A stretch of DNA of 64,000 nucleotides from CAZADA01 sp964526675. GTDB taxonomy: Bacteria > Pseudomonadota > Alphaproteobacteria > Caulobacterales > Maricaulaceae. Below are positions 58,325 to 64,000 of the stretch, piece by piece (within the stretch, counting starts at the first letter, position 1; each line of letters begins with the position of its first letter). Under the pieces are notes generated by a model. That model had not been told where the DNA came from, did no database searches, and saw only the letters and a program-made list of their open reading frames with translations. A program made the translations under genes and the position numbers. The stretch covers positions 1 through 64,000 of the forward strand of contig CAZGLY010000014.1 of assembly GCA_964526675.1 (NCBI GenBank), in the 5' to 3' direction.

Positions 58325-59064
58325 CGCGGTGGAGCGTGAACCTTGCGACGGGCATCGCGCTGGCGGTCGGCTTTGCGTGGTTGGTCGGCCCGCCTTTGAA
58401 CGGGGCGCCGGCCGCGGATCCTGGAGTCGAGACGCCACGCCCTGACGCGCGGGGTGCGGAGGCGTCGCCGGCGCCGGTCGAATCGGAACCCGTGGAAGCC
58501 GCGACGCCGGCCGCGACCCGCGCCCAGGCCGCGACCCCGCCGTCCGATGAGGCGGCCGTGGGCGCGGAGGCTGAGTGCGTCGGAGCGCCGTTGCGTCGGG
58601 TGCAGCCGCCCTATGCCAGTTTCGGCGTTCCGCCTGAGGCGTTGACGCTGACTCGCGCGCGGTTCGCCGTGGATGGGCGTCCGCCCTTGGCGGCGTTTCG
58701 GGACGTGGACGGCGCGTGGCGCGTCGGTTACGGCCGCGTGGTTGACGATGCGGACACGCGCATCCGCGAGGCGGAGGCGGAGCAGTACATCGTCGAGGAT
58801 CTCGAGGACGCCGCCGCGACGGTGCGTGAGCTCGGCGCGGTGGCGCTTCATCGCAATGAGTTTGCGGCGTTGGTCGCGCTCGCGCATGACCTTGGCGGCG
58901 ACGCCTTTCGCCGGTCGATCGTCCTGGCCCGCGTGAACGCCGGCGATCAGGATGGCGTGCAGACGGCCTGGGCCGCGCTCGACCAAGGCGACCCGGCGCT
59001 TGAGGCCGCGCGCCAGATGCAGAGCGATGTGTTCGCGTGCGGCCGTGGCGGAAGTTCAAACTGA
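58321..59064 (+). CDS. Second GH24-lysozyme-like protein, membrane-anchored, altered active site
   Basis: The 247-residue protein has an N-terminal anchor (TGIALAVGFAWLVGPP), a Pro/Ala-rich spacer to about residue 85, and a diverged lysozyme domain: FRDVDGAWRVGYGRV (Asp kept, Thr replaced by Arg), EAEQYIVEDLEDAA, FAALVALAHDLGGDAFRRSIVLARVN. The catalytic Glu position is Asp (VDG). It overlaps the previous gene by four bases and probably works with it. Two Cys, near residue 86 and near the C-terminus, may pair. Confidence 0.72.
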   Translation: MTRWSVNLATGIALAVGFAWLVGPPLNGAPAADPGVETPRPDARGAEASPAPVESEPVEAATPAATRAQAATPPSDEAAVGAEAECVGAPLRRVQPPYASFGVPPEALTLTRARFAVDGRPPLAAFRDVDGAWRVGYGRVVDDADTRIREAEAEQYIVEDLEDAAATVRELGAVALHRNEFAALVALAHDLGGDAFRRSIVLARVNAGDQDGVQTAWAALDQGDPALEAARQMQSDVFACGRGGSSN

Positions 59065-59084
59065 AGACGAAGGGAGATCAGCCA

Positions 59085-59432
59085 GTGACCGTGACGATTT
59101 GGCACAACACGTCGTGTGGCTCTTCAAAGAATGCTCTGGCCTATTTGAAGGAAAAGGGCGTCGATCCTGTCGTTTACAACTACGTCAAGGAGAAGCCTGA
59201 TCGCGCCGCGATCGAGGCGGTCCTGGCGCAGCTGGAGATGGCGCCGTCAGAATTGCTGCGCCCGAAGGAGGCGGCCGCCGAGAGCCTCGGTCTTTATGCG
59301 GACGCCGTGGAAGAGGATGCGGTGCTCGACGCCATGGCGGAAAACGCGCGGCTGATTCAGCGTCCGATCGTGATCACCGAGAAGGGCGCTGTGATCGCGC
59401 GTCCGAAGACGAAGATCGACGCTATTCTCTAA
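59085..59432 (+). CDS. arsC: ArsC/Spx-family arsenate reductase-like protein
   Basis: The 115-residue thioredoxin-fold protein has the ArsC start TIWHNTSCGSSKNAL with active-site C11. It continues with NYVKEKPDRAAIEAVLAQL, LLRPKE and LIQRPIVITEKGAVIARP. ArsC uses glutathione and glutaredoxin to reduce arsenate; YffB-like relatives have other substrates. A GTG start with AGGGAG about nine bases upstream. No arsenite exporter is adjacent, so the arsenate role is a family inference. Confidence 0.85.
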   Translation: MTVTIWHNTSCGSSKNALAYLKEKGVDPVVYNYVKEKPDRAAIEAVLAQLEMAPSELLRPKEAAAESLGLYADAVEEDAVLDAMAENARLIQRPIVITEKGAVIARPKTKIDAIL

Positions 59433-59518
59433 CGCCCCCGTCGCCGGGACGCGGTCGTCGTCGACGGCCCCCCGTCGGGCCGGTAGACTCCGCGCCTTTC
59501 AAGGAAGCAGCGATCCCT

Positions 59519-60322
59519 ATGGCCGATACCGACGTGATCCTCGACGCAAGCCCCGGCGGCGTGGCGGCGGTGATCCTGAACCGTCCAGACAAGCGCAACG
59601 CGTTCAACGCGGACGTCATCGCGGCTCTCGACGACGCCTTTGAGACGCTGCGCGGCGCGGATCACGTGCGCATCGTGTTGGTGCGCGGGCGAGGGCCGAG
59701 CTTTTCCGCCGGCGCGGATCTGGAGTGGATGCGCGCCGCCGCCCATTACGAGCTCCATGAAAACGAGCACGATGCGCTCGCGCTCGCGCGCATGCTCGAC
59801 AAGCTTCACAGCCTGCCCCAGCTGACGGTGGCGATGATCCAGGGCGCGGCCATGGGCGGCGGCGCTGGTTTGGCGGCGGCGTGCGATGTCGCCATCGCCC
59901 TGCGCAGCGCCGTGTTTCGCTTTTCTGAAGTGCGCCTTGGGCTCACGCCCGCCACGATCAGTCCTTACGTGATCGAGGCGATTGGCGCGCGCTGGGCGCG
60001 CGCTTTGTTCGCGACGGGCGAGAGCTTCGACGCGGAGACGGCGCATCGCCTCGGCCTGATCCATCACATCGCAGAGGACGAAAACGGGCTTGAAGCGCGG
60101 GCCGAACAGCTGTCGAAGCTCGTGTTCGACGCGGCCCCGGGCGCCGTGCGTGACGCGAAGGCCTTGGTGCGCGATGTCGCGGGCCGGCCCATCGACCATG
60201 AGATTCATCACATGACGGCCAAACGCATTGCCGAACGCCGCGCCAGCGCCGAGGGACGCGAAGGTCTCGCCGCCTTCTTGGAGAAGCGCCCGCCAGCCTG
60301 GGCGAAAGGGGAGGCGTCGTGA
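59519..60322 (+). CDS. Enoyl-CoA hydratase/isomerase, LiuC-like
   Basis: The 267-residue crotonase-fold enzyme has NRPDKRNAFNADV and the oxyanion-hole segments RGRGPSFSAGADLEWM and AAMGGGAGLAAACDVAIA. The SAGADLEWMR motif is like methylglutaconyl-CoA hydratase (LiuC) of leucine degradation, but no other liu genes are present. The general hydratase class is more certain than the substrate. The VOC gene overlaps its stop (TGATG). Confidence 0.88.
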   Translation: MADTDVILDASPGGVAAVILNRPDKRNAFNADVIAALDDAFETLRGADHVRIVLVRGRGPSFSAGADLEWMRAAAHYELHENEHDALALARMLDKLHSLPQLTVAMIQGAAMGGGAGLAAACDVAIALRSAVFRFSEVRLGLTPATISPYVIEAIGARWARALFATGESFDAETAHRLGLIHHIAEDENGLEARAEQLSKLVFDAAPGAVRDAKALVRDVAGRPIDHEIHHMTAKRIAERRASAEGREGLAAFLEKRPPAWAKGEAS

Positions 60323-60675
60323 TGCGTCTGTATGGCGTGCGCATCTTTGTCGATGACTTTGACAGTTGCCGCGCCTTCTACCGAGAGACGCTGGCGTTGC
60401 CGGAGAACTGGGCGATGCCCGACGTCAAAGCCGCCGGCTTTGCGGTGGGCGGCGGCGAACTCATTGTCGAGGAGGCCGGCCCCGGCCACGAACACCACGC
60501 CGACATCGGCCGCTTCGTCGGGGTGTCGCTGCAGGTGGACGACATCGACGCGCAACACAGGACCTTGGCCGACGCCGGCGTGCGGTTTCTTGGCCCCCCG
60601 GAACGCCAGGATTGGGGTGGCGCGCTCGCCCATTTCTGCGATCCGTCGGGGAACATTCTCACGCTCTTGGGATAA
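60322..60675 (+). CDS. VOC-family protein
   Basis: The 117-residue glyoxalase-like protein has MRLYGVRIFVDDFDSCRAFYRE and CDPSGNILTLLG as the ends of a typical VOC domain, and AGFAVGGGELIVEEAG between. The Glu-less end (LTLLG) leaves its metal set incomplete. Start ATG 60322 overlaps the hydratase stop, so the two are co-transcribed. Function unknown. Confidence 0.85.
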   Translation: MRLYGVRIFVDDFDSCRAFYRETLALPENWAMPDVKAAGFAVGGGELIVEEAGPGHEHHADIGRFVGVSLQVDDIDAQHRTLADAGVRFLGPPERQDWGGALAHFCDPSGNILTLLG

Positions 60676-60717
60676 CGCCGCGACGTCGTCTCCGGTTCGA
60701 CCTAGTTTCTGGGTTCC

Positions 60718-61152
60718 ATGGTCGTGCATCTCATCAAACTGGCGGTCGGGTCCGACAGCGTCGAAGACCTGAAGGCGTGGCAAGACCACACGGTTGCGGA
60801 GCGCCGTCGCGCCGGGCTGAGCGCAAACCCCACCTGCGCCACTCGCTTAGCGCCGAAACGGCGCGAGGATGTGTTGACGGGCGGTTCGCTCTACTGGGTG
60901 ATCCGTGGCGCGGTCGCCGTTCGCCAGCGAGTGGTCGGCTTGGATGAGGCGGTTGGGCGCGACGGCGTGCGGCGCTGTTGCCTGATCCTCGATCGCGCTT
61001 TGACGCCGACCGCGCCACAACCGCGGCGGGCCTTCCAGGGGTGGCGTTATCTTGAGCCCGCCGACGCGCCGCCGGACGTCAGCGCGGGCGATGCGCACCA
61101 TGATTTGCCGGAGAGCCTGCGTCGCGCGCTGTGGGATGCTGGCGCGTGGTGA
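60718..61152 (+). CDS. DUF1489 protein
   Basis: The 144-residue protein starts VVHLIKLAVGSDSVEDLKAWQ, the DUF1489 signature, and continues with SLYWVIRGAVAVRQRVVG and RAFQGWRYLEPADAPPD, also conserved. DUF1489 proteins occur widely in alphaproteobacteria and have no known function. It reads toward panC. Confidence 0.88.
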   Translation: MVVHLIKLAVGSDSVEDLKAWQDHTVAERRRAGLSANPTCATRLAPKRREDVLTGGSLYWVIRGAVAVRQRVVGLDEAVGRDGVRRCCLILDRALTPTAPQPRRAFQGWRYLEPADAPPDVSAGDAHHDLPESLRRALWDAGAW

Positions 61153-61174
61153 GGCCGGCCAAGCGTCCCGGCGC

Positions 61175-61191
61175 TCACGCCGCCGGCGTGA
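61175..61191. terminator. Hairpin at the panC stop, between convergent genes
   Basis: TCACGCC-GCC-GGCGTGA is a perfect seven-pair stem overlapping the panC stop codon and lies 22 bases after DUF1489. It could end both transcripts. No T-tract is seen. Confidence 0.35.
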
Positions 61192-62095
61192 CAGGCGCGT
61201 TGTCGAGCAAGCGGACGCCGTCCAGGCGCGCCGCTGCCAGGAGCCGAGCCGGGCGCCGCACGGGGCCGTCGGGCAGGGGCGCGAGCGTTTCAGCGTCCCG
61301 CACCGCCACATAGTCCACCGCCGCGAACCCCGCTTCACGGAGCGTCGCGTCCACATCCGCCTCCGCGATCTGGCGCGGCGCGCCCTCGGCCAGCGCGCGG
61401 GCGGCCGCGAACAGCGCGCGCGACAAGGCTGGCGCTTGCTGGCGGGCGGATGCGCTTAAGTAAGCGTTGCGCGAGGACAGCGCGAGGCCGTCAGCCTCCC
61501 GCACGGTCGGGCCGCCGAGGATCGTGCTCTCCAAGTCCAAGTCGGCGGCGAGGCGTTTGATCACCAACAGCTGCTGGTAGTCCTTCTCGCCGAACACCGC
61601 CACGTCCGGCCGCGCTTGGATAAGCAGCTTGGTCACGACGGTGGCCACCCCGTGGAAGAAGTGGGGGCGCGCCGCGCTTTCCAGATCTTCGGACACGCCG
61701 CCGACCCGCACGTCCGTCGCGAAACCGGTCGGGTACATCACGGCCTTGGTTGGCGCGTAAAGCAGATCGCACCCCCGTGCGCTCAGCGCGGCCGCATCCG
61801 CGTCCAGCTGGCGCGGGTAGGCGTCGAAGTCCTCCCCCGGCGCGAATTGGGCGGGGTTGACGAACACGCTCGCCACCACGTGGTCGGCGTGCGCGCGCGC
61901 CAAGTCGACCAGTGACAGGTGCCCCTCGTGCAGCGCGCCCATGGTGGGCGCGAAGCCGATGCGACGCCCGCTGCGCCGCCAGTCCGCGATAACGGCGCGC
62001 AGGCTGCTTACGTCCCGCACGACGGGCAGCCCTGAGACCTGCTCGAGCGGTGGCGGGGCGTCGTTTGGGGCGCGATCGGGGGCTGTCACGGACAT
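61175..62095 (-). CDS. panC: Pantothenate synthetase
   Basis: PanC joins pantoate and beta-alanine with ATP. The 306-residue protein has FAPTMGALHEGHLSLV (HIGH-type motif), SVFVNPAQFAPGEDFDAYPR, FGEKDYQQLLVIKRL and the SSRNAYLS loop (KMSKS-like). The N-terminal 25 residues are a variable leader. The start at 62095 lies 46 bases from the assembly gap, so its promoter is partly missing. Adjacent panB is not visible. Confidence 0.95.
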   Translation of the reverse strand: MSVTAPDRAPNDAPPPLEQVSGLPVVRDVSSLRAVIADWRRSGRRIGFAPTMGALHEGHLSLVDLARAHADHVVASVFVNPAQFAPGEDFDAYPRQLDADAAALSARGCDLLYAPTKAVMYPTGFATDVRVGGVSEDLESAARPHFFHGVATVVTKLLIQARPDVAVFGEKDYQQLLVIKRLAADLDLESTILGGPTVREADGLALSSRNAYLSASARQQAPALSRALFAAARALAEGAPRQIAEADVDATLREAGFAAVDYVAVRDAETLAPLPDGPVRRPARLLAAARLDGVRLLDNAPVTPAA

Positions 62096-62141
62096 CGCCG
62101 TTACGTAGGAAGCCGGGCGTTCTCAAAAAACCAGGCCGCGG

Positions 62142-62241
62142 NNNNNNNNNNNNNNNNNNNNNNNNNNNNNNNNNNNNNNNNNNNNNNNNNNNNNNNNNNN
62201 NNNNNNNNNNNNNNNNNNNNNNNNNNNNNNNNNNNNNNNNN
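62142..62241. other. Assembly gap of 100 N
   Basis: A run of exactly 100 N marks a scaffold join of unknown true size. The panC upstream region and the sequence before the SPOR gene are therefore not necessarily adjacent in the genome. Short peptides read through it are artefacts. Confidence 0.98.
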
Positions 62242-62294
62242 GCGCGGGGCGCGCGTTGGCGTGACGTTAACTGGCGCTGACCGACACTGCGCCC

Positions 62295-62951
62295 ATGCAG
62301 ATCCATCAGCGTTTCCGGAGCGCCCGACGCGGCGCGGCGGTCTTGATCGCCGTGGTGTTGATGAACGCGGGCTGCACGACGCCTTTGGGATGGCTGCACG
62401 GGCGCGCCTCGGAGCCGTCGTCGCCGGGGGACCCTGTGGCGGCGCTGGAGGCCGCGCGGCGGGAGGCCGAGGCCGCCACCCTCCCGCGCGCCAACGACGG
62501 TCGCCCGCTGGCCGCGGCGACGACGCCCGTTGTCGGCCGCGCTCTTGCGCCGTTGACGCCCGATGACGGCCAGGACGCGACCAGCGCTCCCCTGAACAGC
62601 GCTCCGCTAGAGAGCGCTTCCCTGAACGCTCAACCCGTCGCTGCGGCGTCGCCCCCGCCGCCGCCTGCGCCCACGCGCAGCGTGCTCTATGCGGTGCACT
62701 TGGCGTCTTATCGCCAGGACTCGGAGGTGAGTGCGGGGTGGCGGAGCTTACGCGCGCGCGCCGGGTCGGCGCTGGCGGATTTGGCGCCGCGGGTTGAGGC
62801 CGCCGATTTGGGCGCGCAAGGGGTCTACAAGCGGCTGAAGGCGGGACCCTTACCCAATCCATCCGCCGCGCGCGAACGCTGCGGTGCGTTGCGCGCGCTC
62901 GGCCTCTACTGCGAACTCACCGACTTTCACGGTCAGGGCCTGAGCGGATGA
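62295..62951 (+). CDS. SPOR-domain envelope protein (possible lipoprotein)
   Basis: The 218-residue protein has a hydrophobic leader with a lipobox-like NAGC (C27), although Asn at -3 is not typical. A low-complexity Ala/Ser/Pro-rich stretch follows (with a 15-base repeat), then a C-terminal SPOR domain (SVLYAVHLASYRQDSEVSAG; YKRLKAGPLPNPSAARERC). SPOR domains bind septal glycan, so a role in cell division is likely. It overlaps the MipZ-like gene by four bases, which supports a division link. Confidence 0.8.
   Translation: MQIHQRFRSARRGAAVLIAVVLMNAGCTTPLGWLHGRASEPSSPGDPVAALEAARREAEAATLPRANDGRPLAAATTPVVGRALAPLTPDDGQDATSAPLNSAPLESASLNAQPVAAASPPPPPAPTRSVLYAVHLASYRQDSEVSAGWRSLRARAGSALADLAPRVEAADLGAQGVYKRLKAGPLPNPSAARERCGALRALGLYCELTDFHGQGLSG
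62583..62627 (+). repeat. Threefold 15-base coding repeat
   Basis: Units at 62583, 62598 and 62613 each begin AGCGCT, encoding SAPLN, SAPLE and SASLN inside the SPOR protein's spacer. It is in frame, so copy changes would only lengthen the spacer. Confidence 0.7.
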
Positions 62952-63994
62952 GCCAGCCGGTCCGCCGATCCGCCGCGGCGGCCGAGGATGCGCCGACGCC
63001 GCCCCCCAAAGAGGACCGCGGGGCCGCCGCTTCGACGGATCCCGACGTGTGGACGGAGGTCGGGGCCGACGTTTGGGCGCGCCGGCCATTTGACTGGCTT
63101 CTTGGGACGCGAGAGCCCCCGCGCCGCGTGACTGTGAGCCGCCGGCCGCCGCCGCCCGTTGTGCGCGCGCCCACGGCGCCCCGACACGTCATCCTGGTCA
63201 GCGGTCCGAAGGATGGCACGGGGCGCACGACCTTCGCCACGCATCTGGCGGTCGGGCTTTTGCAGTCGGGCGTCGCGACGGGCGTTCTTGATCTCAATCT
63301 GGCGCGGCCGGATCTCAACGCCTGGCTCCGACGGCGTTGCGCGCGCGCAGACGCCGCGGATCTGGTGGCGCCCGCGTTTTTGGCCCTCGGAGGGGGGGAT
63401 CCCGCCCCCAGGACCGTGGGGGGCGCCTTCGCGCCGACCGAGGCTGACGCGCTGGCGCGCTGGCCCGCCGCGTTGGCCACGTTGGCGACGGCGTGCGACG
63501 CCCTTGTTGTGGACGCGCCCTCCGGCTTTGGCGTTCTGGCTGCGGCGCTGGCGGCGCGGGCGGACACGATTGTGAGCCTCGTGACCGATCACGACACCGA
63601 AGCCGACGGCCTGCTCGCGGATGGGCCGACGCCGGGAGAGCGGGCCCGTCCTGGGCCCTATGGCCAGATGATGTGGAACGAGTTGCGCAAGCGGGTCGCG
63701 GCGGGGCGATCGGGCCCGACGTGGCTGCTGGTGCGCAATCGGGCGCTGGATGGCCCGCCGGCCTACGCGGCCCGGGTTGACCACGCCTTTGACGTGGCCG
63801 CGCGGATGATGGGCGCGCGCCGCGGGCCGGTGCTCCGGGAGGATGCGGCGTGGCGCTGCGGGGCCTCCGGCGGTTTGACGGCGTTGGATCCGCCTTTCGC
63901 GGCCGCCGCCGATGCGGGCGTCGCGGCGGCGGTGAGCCGCGTGATCGACGCCGCCGGACTGAAGAGCCTTGATGCCTTGACGTCGGTCGGCTAG
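62948..63994 (+). CDS. MipZ-like ParA/MinD-family ATPase with altered P-loop
   Basis: The 348-residue protein resembles MipZ, the ATPase that positions FtsZ in alphaproteobacteria. It has HVILVSGPKDGTGRTTFATHL as the deviant Walker A region, in which signature K88 is kept but Arg 93 replaces the P-loop Lys. VLDLNLARPDL, DALVVDAPSG (Walker B-like), and the MipZ-type MMWNELRKRVAAG and WLLVRNRAL segments follow. A Pro-rich extension of about 75 residues precedes the domain. ATP hydrolysis or binding may be altered. Function in division is inferred from resemblance and the SPOR neighbour. Confidence 0.75.
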   Translation: MSQPVRRSAAAAEDAPTPPPKEDRGAAASTDPDVWTEVGADVWARRPFDWLLGTREPPRRVTVSRRPPPPVVRAPTAPRHVILVSGPKDGTGRTTFATHLAVGLLQSGVATGVLDLNLARPDLNAWLRRRCARADAADLVAPAFLALGGGDPAPRTVGGAFAPTEADALARWPAALATLATACDALVVDAPSGFGVLAAALAARADTIVSLVTDHDTEADGLLADGPTPGERARPGPYGQMMWNELRKRVAAGRSGPTWLLVRNRALDGPPAYAARVDHAFDVAARMMGARRGPVLREDAAWRCGASGGLTALDPPFAAAADAGVAAAVSRVIDAAGLKSLDALTSVG

Positions 63995-64000
63995 CTGGCG

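Noticed and set aside
62101..62862. Open frames running through the N gap
   Set aside because: They translate unknown bases and cannot be real as read.
1..64000. Search for CRISPR arrays, insertion sequences, prophage or integron elements
   Set aside because: No regularly spaced repeats, transposase or integrase genes, or attachment-site duplications at the tRNA genes were seen.

Overview
The window is a gene-dense, very GC-rich chromosomal segment of an alphaproteobacterium. Supporting signs are the secY-adk-rpsM-rpsK-rpoA-rplQ order, a split F0 operon (atpI-atpB-atpE-b'-b) separate from any F1 genes, the mutY-DUF721-dsbA cluster, the crcB-rluC-HAD-ATP12 cluster, a MipZ-like ATPase, and -35 boxes of the TTGAC type. 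The order or family cannot be fixed from the sequence alone. No insertion sequence, prophage, integrase or CRISPR array is visible. A run of 100 N at 62142-62241 is a scaffold gap, so the last 1.76 kb comes from a separately assembled contig.

Layout. 1-3164: end of the ribosomal protein/secretion operon (secY tail, adk, rpsM, rpsK, rpoA, rplQ). 3358-6086: a polytopic PiT-like membrane protein and a first HtrA/DegP-type periplasmic protease. 6105-6831: an arsR-arsI pair with its operator. 6915-11592: rarA, a GNAT enzyme, crcB, rluC, a HAD phosphatase and an ATP12-like F1 assembly factor. 11670-18628: propionyl-CoA carboxylase beta (pccB) and alpha (pccA) genes, separated by two paralogous exported methyltransferases, a DUF302 protein, a newly read 47-residue membrane protein and an AT-rich regulatory island. 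18747-30463: DUF805, lipB, an orphan fliN, a small protein plus GTPase pair, tRNA-Leu(GAG), phhA, ppx/gppA, rlmE, an exported actin-fold (ASKHA) protein, ispH, a lipoprotein, argS and a GNAT enzyme.

30492-37098: the glycine cleavage operon. A TTGACA promoter and a tandem glycine riboswitch precede gcvT-gcvH-(PaiB-like)-gcvPA-(cupin)-gcvPB. 37170-39847: the F0 ATP synthase operon on the minus strand with its promoter. 39939-45944: dsbA, DUF721/DciA-like, mutY, a VOC protein, folA, a protein resembling a degenerate nucleotidyltransferase, and an Mrp protein without its usual CxxC. 46092-49723: hflK-hflC-degP, a membrane quality-control set. 49773-51786: a type III polyketide synthase with a UbiE-like methyltransferase, probably making a methylated phenolic or pyrone lipid. 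52115-54310: a DUF3179 protein and a DUF1223 protein, both exported. 54398-62095: tRNA-Leu(UAA), mgtE, an exported kelch propeller, two adjacent lysozyme-fold proteins with altered active sites, arsC, a LiuC-like enoyl-CoA hydratase, a VOC protein, DUF1489 and panC. 62295-63994: a SPOR protein and a MipZ-like ATPase with an altered P-loop.

Most of the window is housekeeping. The parts most worth attention are the type III PKS cassette and its repeat-bearing control region, the paired lysozyme-fold proteins, the exported ASKHA protein, the two exported methyltransferases inside the pcc locus, the MipZ-like ATPase with Arg in place of the P-loop Lys, and the PaiB-like and cupin genes inside the gcv operon. 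Start sites were chosen from Shine-Dalgarno spacing, operon overlap and family length. Long antisense open frames are products of the high GC content and were not annotated.
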